64,000 bases of DNA from an uncultured Lachnospiraceae bacterium (GTDB taxonomy: Bacteria; Bacillota; Clostridia; Lachnospirales; Lachnospiraceae), in the NCBI GenBank assembly GCA_910578555.1, contig CAJTPS010000014.1, forward strand, positions 21,057 through 85,056. The letters are read 5' to 3'. Of the stretch, positions 25,932 through 35,954 are shown piece by piece. Within the stretch, counting starts at the first letter, position 1. Every line of letters begins with the position of its first letter. The notes below the pieces were generated by a model. It saw nothing but the letters and a program-made list of their open reading frames with translations, was not told where the DNA came from and did no database searches. The translations under genes and the position numbers were made by a program.

Positions 25932-26504
25932 ATGAAACAGTTAAATCGCTATACGCTCATTGGAATATTTTTCGTACTGATCCTGGGCACTCTATCCCAT
26001 TTTCTGTATGACTGGTCCGGCAATAATGCTATCGTCGGTCTGTTTACACCGGTCAATGAGTCCGTATGGGAGCATATGAAACTGGTATTCTTCCCCATGC
26101 TGCTCTACTCCCTGATCATGATCTCCAGGCTGAAGGAAACCTATCCATGTATCACTTTTGCATTATGCTGCGGAATACTTGCCGGAACATTGCTGATTCC
26201 TGCCTTATACTATGGTTATACTTTCATTCTGGGTAGAGACAGTTTTATTCTGGATATCTGCATATTCATTCTGAGCATCCTGGTTGCATTTGGACTTGCT
26301 TACAAACTTACGTTGTCCTGCAGTCCGGACGTTTATACGTTTCTGCCGTGCTTCCTCGTCTGCATTCTCTTCATCTGTTTTATGATGTTTACCTGCCATC
26401 CGCCGGCCGCTGAAATCTTTGAAGACCCGGCCGCATCACGAAAGCAGGGACAGTCGAGCGCCGCTCTTTCTGTCCCTGTTTTTTACGCCATGACTTCTTC
26501 ATGA
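25932..26504 (+). CDS. DUF6512-type membrane protein
   Basis: The 190-residue protein has five or six hydrophobic segments and an early NESVWEHMKLVFFPMLLYS motif seen in a family of small membrane proteins (DUF6512) from Firmicutes. Function is unknown. The family usually ends shortly after the motif seen here as HPPAAEIFEDP. In this copy the frame continues another 25 codons through a clear terminator hairpin and overlaps the convergent small gene by 22 bases, which suggests that the original stop codon has been lost. Confidence 0.75.
   Translation: MKQLNRYTLIGIFFVLILGTLSHFLYDWSGNNAIVGLFTPVNESVWEHMKLVFFPMLLYSLIMISRLKETYPCITFALCCGILAGTLLIPALYYGYTFILGRDSFILDICIFILSILVAFGLAYKLTLSCSPDVYTFLPCFLVCILFICFMMFTCHPPAAEIFEDPAASRKQGQSSAALSVPVFYAMTSS
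26445..26484 (+). terminator. Strong terminator inside the 3' end of the DUF6512-type gene
   Basis: The arms CAGGGACAG (26445-26453) and CTGTCCCTG (26470-26478) form a perfect 9-bp stem followed by TTTTTT. It lies within the reading frame rather than after it. Confidence 0.85.
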
Positions 26505-26722
26505 TCTGTCACATACTGCTGCAGTATCTCTGTGGCTTCCTGTACGTCCAGATTGGTCTCTTTAATGAAATCGTACAGAGTTTCCACCTCTCTTTGCTTC
26601 TGCTCGCTGATTAAGGCTTCCAGCTCCTCTCTTTCGTGTTCCAGCCTCAGTTCCATGCCGGATATGATTTCCTGCTTCTGCCTGATCTTCTCTTCAATCG
26701 ACCGTCTCTGCCCTCTTGCCAT
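26483..26722 (-). CDS. Small coiled-coil protein of unknown function
   Basis: GGAGG lies 6 bases before the ATG at 26722. The 79-residue product is highly charged and helical (RRSIEEKIRQKQEIISGMEL, LRLEHEREELEALISEQKQ) with a C-terminal helix ending ILQQYVTDHEEVMA. It has no cysteines, membrane segment or recognised domain. It may pair with itself or with an unknown partner through the coiled coil. Confidence 0.75.
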   Translation of the reverse strand: MARGQRRSIEEKIRQKQEIISGMELRLEHEREELEALISEQKQREVETLYDFIKETNLDVQEATEILQQYVTDHEEVMA

Positions 26723-26798
26723 ATTTTACCTCCAAAATAATCTAATCTATTAGAGTATACGGACAAGTTACTGATTTTATTCATATTACTGTCATCTT

Positions 26799-27137
26799 TT
26801 ACGCCTTTGCAGGACTTTTTACCGGAATCTCTTTCAGCAGAGCCGCTTTTCCCACGTTACCCTCCACCTTGATCTTTCCCGTCAGAAATGCCTTGACCAC
26901 ATCCAGTTTTCCTGCCGCGATCTCTTCAAGAACCGCCGCTTTCGTGGTGACTAATGCGTCACGATCATAATATTCATATGGCTGCACGGTAACCTTTCCT
27001 TCTGCCACTTCCAGATAAAACGCGCCGGCCGCCTCACCTTCCACATTAAACTGAATTGCCAAATGCTCCTTTACTTTAGACGCATCCGCATCCTGATACG
27101 CCTCCTGTACCTGTCTTACTAACTCTTCATAGGTCAT
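26799..27137 (-). CDS. SCP2 sterol-binding domain protein
   Basis: AAGGAGG lies 7 bases before the ATG at 27137, giving 112 residues. The sequence contains VKEHLAIQFNVEGEAAGAFY, GKVTVQPYEYYDRDALVTTK and AFLTGKIKVEGNVGKAALL, matching small bacterial SCP2-like lipid-binding proteins. Such proteins bind hydrophobic ligands in a tunnel. The same frame continues upstream into the remains of a HAM1-type gene, so a 254-residue reading frame exists, but the ribosome site supports a separate SCP2 gene. Confidence 0.82.
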   Translation of the reverse strand: MTYEELVRQVQEAYQDADASKVKEHLAIQFNVEGEAAGAFYLEVAEGKVTVQPYEYYDRDALVTTKAAVLEEIAAGKLDVVKAFLTGKIKVEGNVGKAALLKEIPVKSPAKA

Positions 27138-27192
27138 CCCAAATTCCTCCTTTCCTATATCTAATATGTCTACTGCTTTAGTATAGCATACA

Positions 27193-27627
27193 TCATACTT
27201 GTTATTCCCCTCTTCCACAAAGTAAGTCAGCGTGTTCCTGTTCAGGCTGAGGGAATCCAGCGGCCAGCCGGGATGTCTGTGCTCCGACGGCTGATCGACC
27301 ATATAGAAAGCGCATGCTCTCGTCGCCTCGCTGTTTTCCATGTAATCGTATATCTTTCCACAATTATAGACCGCGATACCGTCCAGATAATAAGCCAGCA
27401 CTTTCCCGCCTAAAGATTTGACCAGCTTCGCATAATATACGATCATCTCCTCATCGTCCAGCCGCTCGCACCCGCCGGGAGTCCTGATATTTAACCCCGG
27501 CTGCCTGTCATCCTCCAAAGGTAGAACATCGAAATACAGTCCCGAATCATTGCAGATCACCACGTCGAAAAACTGCCCGTAGTGCCTTTGCCTTGGAGGG
27601 GTTTGTGGTTCCGATCAGTACTTTCAT
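27193..27627 (-). pseudogene. Remnant of a HAM1/RdgB-like NTP pyrophosphatase gene
   Basis: From an ATG at 27627 the frame reads MKVLIGTTNPSKAK and then goes out of frame. The matching middle part resumes in another frame as YGQFFDVVICNDSGLYFDV, followed by LNIRTPGGCERLDDEEMIVY and HPGWPLDSLSLNR. Compared with intact members, about 55 internal codons are missing, and the C-terminus after NNKYD is replaced by the upstream region of the SCP2 gene. Intact relatives hydrolyse non-standard purine nucleotides such as dITP. This copy should be inactive. Confidence 0.75.
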
Positions 27628-27847
27628 TTTTTGCTGTTCTCCGTAAGTTTTTGGGATTATATGGTAAATATAACATACCCCATATCACTTGTACAAGCGA
27701 TTTTGTACCTGCTTCATATGCCCCGGCCGCATATCCGCCAAATCCATTTTAGGATTTCCACATGACAATAAAAGCACTTTGAAAGCCTATATAATCAAAC
27801 AGTTTTTTTAGAAAACAAACATAAAAAAAGCCCGAATTATTTTATGG

Positions 27848-27895
27848 TTGACAATTCCTCCCAGCTTGTTATAATGTACTTGTACAATAAGTACA
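27848..27895 (+). promoter_or_regulatory. Promoter and operator of the YtrA/ABC operon
   Basis: A perfect TTGACA (27848-27853) and TATAAT (27870-27875) are 16 bases apart. Directly after the -10 lies an inverted repeat GTACTT-gtacaat-AAGTAC (27877-27895) placed over the start point. This is a good operator for the GntR/YtrA-type repressor encoded downstream. The 5' leader to the first gene is about 190 bases and holds no other clear element. Confidence 0.8.
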
Positions 27896-28070
27896 CTTGC
27901 TTATTACATTTTGAAGCTACGCATATCCGGTAATACAGTTCGCAGGCTCAGGCTTCTCTTTACGGATCTGTATAAGCACAGGAATCGAATCCCGATCAGA
28001 AACACAGGGAAAAGAAATACCATACAAAAGACATACAGCAAAACATCTCCCAGAAACGCAGAGGAAGAAC

Positions 28071-28448
28071 ATGGAAATCATCATCAGTAACAACGCAAAC
28101 AAACCGATCTACGAACAGATCACCTCACAAATAAAAGCAATGATCATGAGCGGCGAATTGCAGGCCGGCGATTCCATTCCCTCCATGCGGGCTTTGGCAA
28201 AATCTATTCACGTAAGCGTGATCACGGTCCAGAAAGCCTATGAAGATCTGCAGCGGGACGGATTTATCGAAACGACTGTCGGCAGAGGCAGCTTTGTGTC
28301 GGCACAGAACAAAGAATTTTATCAGGAAGAACAGCAGCGTATTGCCGAGGAGCATTTAGCGGCTGCCGCCGAAATCGGACGGATGAACAATATTTCTCTG
28401 GAAAAGCTCACTGAACTGCTGGAACTGTTCTATCATACTAATCCTTAA
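28071..28448 (+). CDS. GntR-family regulator, YtrA subfamily
   Basis: The 125-residue protein has the winged helix PIYEQITSQIKAMIMSGELQ and SMRALAKSIHVSVITVQKAY, and lacks the large effector domain of other GntR proteins, as in YtrA. YtrA-type repressors control ABC transporters next to them, often in response to cell wall antibiotics. The ABC genes follow at 28511 and 29464. An operator-like repeat covers the promoter upstream. Confidence 0.92.
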   Translation: MEIIISNNANKPIYEQITSQIKAMIMSGELQAGDSIPSMRALAKSIHVSVITVQKAYEDLQRDGFIETTVGRGSFVSAQNKEFYQEEQQRIAEEHLAAAAEIGRMNNISLEKLTELLELFYHTNP

Positions 28449-28455
28449 ATAAAGA

Positions 28456-28480
28456 GTTGAAAAATCTTTGATTTTTCAAC
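28456..28480 (+). promoter_or_regulatory. AT-rich hairpin between ytrA-type and ABC genes
   Basis: An 11-bp perfect stem GTTGAAAAATC/GATTTTTCAAC with a 3-base loop lies between the regulator and the ATPase gene. No T-run follows, so it may tune message processing or partial termination rather than end the transcript. Confidence 0.5.
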
Positions 28481-28510
28481 CTATCACTACATCCCGAAAG
28501 GAGTTCCCAC

Positions 28511-29392
28511 ATGGAGAACATTTTAGAATTACATCAGATTTCCAAGACATTTCCGAAATCAGATTTTACGCTGGAAAACCTGTCACTCTCTCTGCCCTAC
28601 GGCGCAATCATGGGCTTCGTCGGCGAAAACGGCGCCGGAAAGACTACCACCATCGGCTGCATCCTGAACACACTCCGCAGGGACGGCGGAACAGTGAAAC
28701 TGTTCGGACAGGAAATGCAGGACGTGGATACGGATCTTCGTGAAAAAATCGGCGTCGTCTATGACGGTGATAACTTCCCCGGTTTCTGGAACGCCAGGCA
28801 GCTATCCCGCGTTATGTCCGGGCTTTACAGGCAGTGGGACAATGCGTTATTCCAAAAATATCTGGAAGATTTTCGCCTGCCGGTCAAACAGAAAATCAAA
28901 AGCTACTCCCGCGGAATGACCATGAAACTAGCCATTGCCGCCGCCCTCTCCCACCATCCGCAGCTATTGATTCTGGACGAAGCGACAAGCGGGTTAGATC
29001 CCGTCGTACGTGATGAAATGCTGGACATATTTCTGACTTTCATACAACAGGAAAATCATTCCATTTTTTTGTCGTCCCACATCACAAGCGATCTGGAAAA
29101 AGTGGCAGACTATATTACTTTCATTCATAACGGCCGGCTTGTCACCACTGTTTCCAAAAACGACATTGTTTATCGTTATGCCGTTTTGCGCTGTAAGGAA
29201 AGCCAGTTTCTTGCACTGGATCCCGATGATATTCTCGCCTTTCGCAAACGGGATTATCAGATCGACGTACTGGTCGCTGACGGCAAAGAAGCACAGCGGA
29301 AATACAAAGATATTGTGGCAGATCACGTTTCCATCGATGAAATGATGCTGTTATTCATAAAAGGGGAACGCGGGCAAACCCCTTTTGTGTAA
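28511..29392 (+). CDS. ABC transporter ATP-binding protein
   Basis: AAGGAG precedes the ATG at 28511. The 293-residue protein has Walker A (GFVGENGAGKTTTIGC), the signature region KIKSYSRGMTMKLAIAAALS, Walker B (QLLILDEATSGLDP) and an H-loop (IFLSSHI). The signature is SRGM rather than SGGM. The C-terminal 90 residues are typical of ABC-2 type exporters. With the permease gene downstream it forms an exporter under YtrA control, perhaps for bacitracin-like or other peptides; the substrate is not shown. Confidence 0.92.
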   Translation: MENILELHQISKTFPKSDFTLENLSLSLPYGAIMGFVGENGAGKTTTIGCILNTLRRDGGTVKLFGQEMQDVDTDLREKIGVVYDGDNFPGFWNARQLSRVMSGLYRQWDNALFQKYLEDFRLPVKQKIKSYSRGMTMKLAIAAALSHHPQLLILDEATSGLDPVVRDEMLDIFLTFIQQENHSIFLSSHITSDLEKVADYITFIHNGRLVTTVSKNDIVYRYAVLRCKESQFLALDPDDILAFRKRDYQIDVLVADGKEAQRKYKDIVADHVSIDEMMLLFIKGERGQTPFV

Positions 29393-29463
29393 TTTGCTTC
29401 ACAAATTCAGATATACACAGACTGCATAAACGATTACAAAGACAACAAAGAAATGAGGTAAAT

Positions 29464-30117
29464 ATGAAAGGACTTATCAAAAACAACTTATACACCGCTC
29501 TTCCAAACGTCAAAGTATTTTTTGCCACTATGATACTGCTGGGTATCTTCGTCATTGTGACGAGCGCAGGCTCCCCCGCTCTGATTACCTGTATGCTGTC
29601 TGTGATCATCGGCTTCTCATTCATTTCACTCGAAAGCGCAGGTCTGGAAAACACTTCCAAATGGATCAGATACAAGCTGACAGCTCCCGTGAAAAGATCA
29701 GACATCGTAAAAAGTCTCTATCTCAGTCTGCTCCTGTGGCTGTCTGCCGGCATTGTTTTCGCAGGAATCAGCGTAGCGGTATCCACAGCGCTGCACGGCT
29801 ATCCCTTTGACAGAAATGTTGACATCCTCTTACTGTTTGCTGTCGGCATCGGAATCAGTCTGTTTATGGGCACCGTTTTCTTCCCGCTTTTCTTTCTGGG
29901 CATCGAAGCGCAATACAACGTTTTTCTGTTTATCAGCATACTCACCGGCATCGGCATAATTGTGGGGATTTGCTTACTGATCAACAGCTTTTTTCCCCAT
30001 GGCATGACCAGCAGACAGATTATTCTTAGCGGCATTGCAGTACTGATCTTCTCAGCGCTGGCATTCGCCCTGTCCTGTCCGCTCTCGGTCTATTTATTTC
30101 AGAAAAAAGACTACTAG
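29464..30117 (+). CDS. ABC-2 type permease subunit
   Basis: The 217-residue protein has six hydrophobic segments and follows the ATPase gene with a 71-base gap; AATGAGGT lies upstream of its ATG. It resembles the ABC-2 family membrane subunits that pair with YtrB-like ATPases. It converges on the permease gene at 30132, 14 bases away, so both transcripts end here. Confidence 0.82.
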   Translation: MKGLIKNNLYTALPNVKVFFATMILLGIFVIVTSAGSPALITCMLSVIIGFSFISLESAGLENTSKWIRYKLTAPVKRSDIVKSLYLSLLLWLSAGIVFAGISVAVSTALHGYPFDRNVDILLLFAVGIGISLFMGTVFFPLFFLGIEAQYNVFLFISILTGIGIIVGICLLINSFFPHGMTSRQIILSGIAVLIFSALAFALSCPLSVYLFQKKDY

Positions 30118-30131
30118 CAACTTTTCCACCC

Positions 30132-31343
30132 CTATCTGCCCGACACCTGATACCGCCTGTATATCTTCGCACCCGCCGCAGCTGCCACGGCGCCGCCGAT
30201 AACATACAGAAGCGGGACAGCCTGCCACGCCGTAAAACACTGTCCGCCGGCTACAATAAGCCATTCGCTGAAAATCCCCCGGCGGGATAAGAAAGACATA
30301 GGCAGACTCTGCCAGATCTGTGCCGCAGCCCTGTATTGTGCCGGAATATCGAACATCGCTCCTGCAATGATCGCTCCTGTAAATAACGCCAGCGTTGCAA
30401 TACTGTTATGCATAAGCTCCGATCCCACCATGACAAGCACTCCCATAAGAACCGCAGCCACCAGAAAAACACCGTAGGCAATGACACACGCCTGCCCGAT
30501 ACTTAACGGGTAGGCATAGATGTTCATATATGAATACAGCTGCACTGCTGTCTGAAACCCCTCCGCCCCGTAAATGACCAGCGCCACTGTCACCACCGCC
30601 AGGCCCGTCAGCACCGCACACAAAAAGGACACACTGATTCCCGCCGACAGTTTCGCCCAGTACGCCACGGTTCTTCCTTTGGCACTAGACAGAATCATCT
30701 GATCCGTTCTCCGCATATGTTCTTCCGGAAACACCCCCGACAGACAGACCGCCGTAAGCAGAAGCATCAGGATGCCCACCGTATCAAGGTCCTTTAAGAT
30801 CGTGCTGTATCCTTCATGATAATAGTAAGTAAATGGCTTATTAATCTTTTCTTCCTGCTCCTGCCAGAATGCTTTCTCCGTGTCCGATAAAAATAAATCT
30901 GTCCATGCCTCCTCCTGCCGGTCCGCCCGCGCTTCATAGAGACTCTGTTCCTCTGCCTGCCAGCCCTCATACCACGGATTTCTCTCTATCCACCGCCATA
31001 TAATCTGAAAAATATCGCTGTATGGCCGTGCATATTTCTGATATTCCTCCGTCTCGGTGTACCGCTCTGCTGTCTTCGGGATTTTGCTGTACGCCGACAT
31101 CGTTTCCTCCAGCAGTTCCTGCCCGACTACCCTGCCTGACAACGCCCTTTGGTATGCGCTGTCCACCTGAAACATATGATAGTGGGTGTCAACGGCCTCT
31201 CCTTCCACATAATAATTACCGGACAGATTCCCTATTTCTGCAAAAATAATACAACCGATGCAGAGAAACAATGCAATCCATACCAGTTTTCGCCCAAGGA
31301 TTTTTTTTAATTCATAATGATATAATGTAAGAAAAATGTTCAC
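30132..31343 (-). CDS. ABC-2 type permease with large outer loop
   Basis: The 403-residue protein starts with MNIFLTLYHYELKKILGRKL and a first membrane segment, then a large extracytoplasmic region of about 150 residues (rich in Glu, Tyr and Trp), followed by five membrane segments. This fits ABC-2 permeases. It is the last gene of the ECF sigma/ABC operon and pairs with the ATPase at 31423-32112. The substrate is unknown. Confidence 0.82.
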   Translation of the reverse strand: MNIFLTLYHYELKKILGRKLVWIALFLCIGCIIFAEIGNLSGNYYVEGEAVDTHYHMFQVDSAYQRALSGRVVGQELLEETMSAYSKIPKTAERYTETEEYQKYARPYSDIFQIIWRWIERNPWYEGWQAEEQSLYEARADRQEEAWTDLFLSDTEKAFWQEQEEKINKPFTYYYHEGYSTILKDLDTVGILMLLLTAVCLSGVFPEEHMRRTDQMILSSAKGRTVAYWAKLSAGISVSFLCAVLTGLAVVTVALVIYGAEGFQTAVQLYSYMNIYAYPLSIGQACVIAYGVFLVAAVLMGVLVMVGSELMHNSIATLALFTGAIIAGAMFDIPAQYRAAAQIWQSLPMSFLSRRGIFSEWLIVAGGQCFTAWQAVPLLYVIGGAVAAAAGAKIYRRYQVSGR

Positions 31344-31422
31344 AGCCTAACTCCTCTCTCTATGCTCTCATCGATTCCTTCATGCCTTTTTACCAGCAGA
31401 ACCTTCTGACTGCCCTTGCCCT

Positions 31423-32112
31423 TCAGGCATTCTGCTGTAGATAAAATTCTTCCAGATCTCCTTTCGCACCATCCCATTCCCCATGATAAATCAGCTGTCC
31501 GTCCTTCATCATAAGGATCTCGTCGGCGATATGCTCAATGTCCGACACGATATGCGTGGACAATAATACAATACTTTCTTTTCCTATATCTCCGATCAGT
31601 TGCCTGAAGCGCACCCGCTCTTTCGGATCAAGTCCTGCAGTAGGCTCATCCAGAACAAGCAGCTTCGGTTCATTGAGCAGCGCCTGCGCGATTCCCAGTC
31701 TCTGTTTCATGCCGCCGGAAAAAGTTTTCACCTTCTTATGGCGTACATTCTGCAGCGACACCAGTTCCAGCAGTTCCTCCGCCCTGGGCTTCGCCTGCGT
31801 CTTGGGGATTCCTTTTAAAGCCGCAAGATACAATAGAAAATCTACTGCGCGAAACTCCGGATAATATCCGAAATCCTGCGGCAGATATCCCAGAACCGCA
31901 CGGTATGCCTCCGTATCCGCGCCAATGCCGTCATAGGAGATCGTCCCGCCGTTCGGCTCCAAAATCCCGCAGATCATTCGCATAAGCGTCGTTTTGCCGG
32001 CGCCGTTGGCACCCAGCAGCCCGTATACTCCTTTTTCCAGATTCATCGATACCCGGTCTACTGCGATAACATTTTTATATTGTTTTGACACACGGTCTAT
32101 CGTAAGTTTCAT
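31423..32112 (-). CDS. ABC transporter ATP-binding protein
   Basis: GGGAGG lies 6 bases before the ATG at 32112, giving 229 residues. Motifs are Walker A (GLLGANGAGKTTLMRMICG), signature VKTFSGGMKQRLGIAQALL, Walker B (KLLVLDEPTAGLDPKERV) and the H-loop LLSTHIVSDIEHI. It is a typical ABC-2 exporter ATPase and sits between two membrane protein genes in the same direction. Confidence 0.93.
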   Translation of the reverse strand: MKLTIDRVSKQYKNVIAVDRVSMNLEKGVYGLLGANGAGKTTLMRMICGILEPNGGTISYDGIGADTEAYRAVLGYLPQDFGYYPEFRAVDFLLYLAALKGIPKTQAKPRAEELLELVSLQNVRHKKVKTFSGGMKQRLGIAQALLNEPKLLVLDEPTAGLDPKERVRFRQLIGDIGKESIVLLSTHIVSDIEHIADEILMMKDGQLIYHGEWDGAKGDLEEFYLQQNA

Positions 32113-32163
32113 ATCCATCCTCCCTGTCAGCATCACAAATTACAATGTAAAATAAGCTGTCAA

Positions 32164-32877
32164 TCACATTTTCCCATACGGTTTCACCAGCCCGATTATC
32201 ATATTTCTATATTGCCTGACCACACATCCTGCAAGCAGCGCCATCATGCAGCCCCATGTGACTGCACTATGCCCTTCACAGGTCCGTACAATCACATCCC
32301 TTTCCAAAAATACAAAAGAACCAATCGCGGCTGCGGCGCCCACACAGAAATAAATTGCTTCACGCCCTTTGTACACGCGTACAATGCAAAGTCCGATAAA
32401 AGATGTCAACAGATACGGCGTCAAAATGTACATGCCCGCCTGAAACGGCGCACTCTCTCCCTTCCATATTCCTACAATCATCAGAAAGCATAAGAGTATC
32501 ATATTTTCCACGCCGAGAATCCATAATCTTGCAAATAGAACACTTCGTAAAGAAAAACGTGTCGCCATTTCCAGTTCAGCCATCTCATACTGCTCCGACC
32601 TGCCGCACTCTGCAATGACCGTGACTGCCAGAAAAGGCGTAAATGCCGAAATGACCCACGTAAGATTTGCTACAGCTGTTGTCGCCCCGATTACGGTAAT
32701 CATAAAAATGGCTGCGGAAAGCGCCCAGATCCATTTGCGGATATATGCCGCCTGAGAGCGCATAACCTCCCAGGTATTCATTTGCGGCCGGTTCCACTTC
32801 TGCATGAATTCTTTTTTATGCAAAGGCGGAGGCGCCTCATAAACGGATTTAAGCTGTGCCTTTATTTCACGCTTCAT
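32164..32877 (-). CDS. Membrane protein of the ECF sigma/ABC operon
   Basis: AAAAGGAGGG precedes the ATG at 32877, giving 237 residues. The N-terminal 50 residues are soluble and basic (REIKAQLKSVYEAPPPLHKK), followed by six hydrophobic segments. The gene overlaps the sigma factor gene by 11 bases, a position often held by an anti-sigma factor, and precedes the ABC ATPase. It may be the sensor that holds the sigma factor or an extra permease. Confidence 0.7.
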   Translation of the reverse strand: MKREIKAQLKSVYEAPPPLHKKEFMQKWNRPQMNTWEVMRSQAAYIRKWIWALSAAIFMITVIGATTAVANLTWVISAFTPFLAVTVIAECGRSEQYEMAELEMATRFSLRSVLFARLWILGVENMILLCFLMIVGIWKGESAPFQAGMYILTPYLLTSFIGLCIVRVYKGREAIYFCVGAAAAIGSFVFLERDVIVRTCEGHSAVTWGCMMALLAGCVVRQYRNMIIGLVKPYGKM

Positions 32878-33352
32878 ATAATCCCTCCTTTTCAAGCAGC
32901 ATCCCAAATTTCTTTTGCACGGCAAGCAGACGGCGTCTCACTGCAAATCTGGATATGCCGAGTATCTGCCCGATGGCCGCCACCGGAACTTCATTCACAT
33001 ACCGGAGCAGCAGAAGTTCCTGCTCTTCCTGCTGCAGTTTGTCCAACGCTCTCTGCACGGCAAGTCTGGTAATCATCTGTTCTTCCTGCATATCACCGCA
33101 TACACATTCCTGTATGCCTCCTCTATGCATGGCCTCACAGCTTTCCCGGCATTCGCGGTACTCGTCGATACAAAGATTTCTCGCAATCGTGTACAGACAT
33201 TTCAGCACCTCTTCTTTTCCCTTACAATTATATCTCTGGAAATAACGGAGGAAGGTTTCCTGCGTAATGTCCTCGGCCGACTGCTGATGGTGCAGTTTAA
33301 AATAGCAATAACGATAAATCTTGTCGTACTGTTCTTCCAGATCCAGGGACAT
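32867..33352 (-). CDS. ECF-type RNA polymerase sigma factor
   Basis: The 161-residue protein has region 2 (YRYCYFKLHHQQSAEDITQE, then TFLRYF) and region 4 (LDKLQQEEQELLLLRYVNEV, IGQILGISRFAVRRRL). It heads an operon with a membrane protein and an ABC exporter. The linker holds four cysteines or histidines (ECRESCEAMHRGG, ECVCGD), which could bind metal or sense redox state. This cysteine cluster is unusual for a short ECF factor. Confidence 0.9.
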   Translation of the reverse strand: MSLDLEEQYDKIYRYCYFKLHHQQSAEDITQETFLRYFQRYNCKGKEEVLKCLYTIARNLCIDEYRECRESCEAMHRGGIQECVCGDMQEEQMITRLAVQRALDKLQQEEQELLLLRYVNEVPVAAIGQILGISRFAVRRRLLAVQKKFGMLLEKEGLYEA

Positions 33353-33413
33353 GCCGTTGCCCTCCTCTCATAATGTATAACGGATCAGGCTCCTGAAATG
33401 TGCGCTATATCCG

Positions 33414-33449
33414 CAAAAAAAGCAGCAAAACTTTTTCAGTCTTACTGCT
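33414..33449 (-). terminator. Probable terminator of the DUF3781 gene
   Basis: On the minus strand AGCAG (33445-33449) pairs with CTGCT (33421-33425) and is followed by seven T residues (33414-33420). The stem is short, so strength is uncertain. Confidence 0.5.
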
Positions 33450-33497
33450 TCTTCACACTGCCTGCTATTCCACTACATGATCCGCTGCTGTTTCATG

Positions 33498-33746
33498 TTA
33501 TCTGATCCTGTGCGCCGTAATAATCGTATAGCTGTGCGCATTGATCGTTATTTTCAGATCATCTACCTCACAGTACCAGTTTTTGCCCTGCCGGTAGATA
33601 TTACAATTTTTGTCCAGAACCTTATTTTTACAGTATTCAACTACATCCGCATTATCTAATTGCAGATTTCGTCTGATCCGGTCCACACCCATTTCGGTCG
33701 TGTGAACTTTGTCGATATTATCCAGTAATATTTTTGGATCTTCCAT
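33498..33746 (-). CDS. DUF3781 family protein
   Basis: The 82-residue protein starts at an ATG at 33746 (MEDPKILLDNIDKVHTTEMG) and contains RIRRNLQLDNADVVEYCKNK and WYCEVDDLKITINAHSYTI, which match a small family annotated as DUF3781. Function is unknown. It lacks membrane segments. A longer in-frame start at 33797 would lie inside the gdhA terminator, so the shorter form is preferred. Confidence 0.75.
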   Translation of the reverse strand: MEDPKILLDNIDKVHTTEMGVDRIRRNLQLDNADVVEYCKNKVLDKNCNIYRQGKNWYCEVDDLKITINAHSYTIITAHRIR

Positions 33747-33780
33747 GACTATATTTCCCTGTCTCCCATTTTCTGTAAAA

Positions 33781-33821
33781 AAATCCCGCATATACACCGT
33801 CTTCGGCTATATGCGGGATTT
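33781..33821 (-). terminator. Terminator of gdhA
   Basis: Arms AAATCCCGCATATA and TATATGCGGGATTT (33781-33794 and 33808-33821) form a 14-bp stem; on the minus strand a run of T residues follows. It lies 23 bases after the gdhA stop codon. Confidence 0.9.
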
Positions 33822-33843
33822 CTATTTTCCGTATAATCAGACC

Positions 33844-35274
<1,431 letters not shown>

Positions 35275-35426
35275 TTAGCATATTAACGTGTAAAAATTTC
35301 ATGAAATTTTTGCGCAGTTTTTCAACAAATTGTACAATGATACTCTTATGCAGTAATGCATGTATACAATCAAGAAGGCACTTAGCGTATACGTATGTTA
35401 CCTTCAAACGGCAACAAATCAGCAGT

Positions 35427-35858
35427 CTACAGATATTCTTTCAGCTTCTCTATATTCTCCTGTTCGAAATCCACCAGCTCCTGCGCCAGCTCTACCGCTT
35501 CCCTCGTAGCCAGATCATTATGCTTCATTGCTTTCCACATACTGGTGATTCCCCTGCTGCTTCCCTGTATCATCATTTCCGCCAGATGTTCTCTGCTGAT
35601 ATTCAACGCCGTGTTCGCATGAATACTTCCCTTTAACATCATATCCGCGATCTGACTGCCGCGGTACACCTCTCCCTCGTTTCTGAGAATCTGATCCAGC
35701 GCTTTATTATGGATCTCCGAGTAATGCAGCGACTGCTTCGCCAACTGCAGTGAAAAATCATCATCCCCGATCTTGTCAAGAATCGTATCGATCGCAGTCA
35801 TCCTCATCTCCGTATTTCTCTGCACTTCCCGTAATATTTTCGCGTCATCATGTTTCAT
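35427..35858 (-). CDS. Helical protein of unknown function
   Basis: AAGGAGG precedes the ATG at 35858. The 143-residue product is almost wholly helical, with a repeated pattern of polar and hydrophobic residues (MRMTAIDTILDKIGDDDFSL, LHYSEIHNKALDQILRNEG, EHLAEMMIQGSSRGITSMWK). Its spacing of His, Glu and Met residues recalls four-helix bundle proteins, but I do not recognise a family or metal site. A palindrome, AAAATTTC/GAAATTTT, near 35294-35313 may end its transcript. Confidence 0.75.
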   Translation of the reverse strand: MKHDDAKILREVQRNTEMRMTAIDTILDKIGDDDFSLQLAKQSLHYSEIHNKALDQILRNEGEVYRGSQIADMMLKGSIHANTALNISREHLAEMMIQGSSRGITSMWKAMKHNDLATREAVELAQELVDFEQENIEKLKEYL

Positions 35859-35895
35859 ACCGTTTTCCTCCTTCGCCCGAATCCTATGAAATCAA

Positions 35896-35925
35896 AAAGA
35901 GTATGAGATTTCTCCCATACTCTTT
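35896..35925 (-). terminator. Terminator of the SH3-domain gene
   Basis: A 10-bp stem AAAGAGTATG/CATACTCTTT (35896-35905 and 35916-35925) ends in TTTTTGATTT on the minus strand, 30 bases after the SH3 gene stop. Confidence 0.85.
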
Positions 35926-35954
35926 ATCTTTACCAATATTTATTTCTTTAATCG

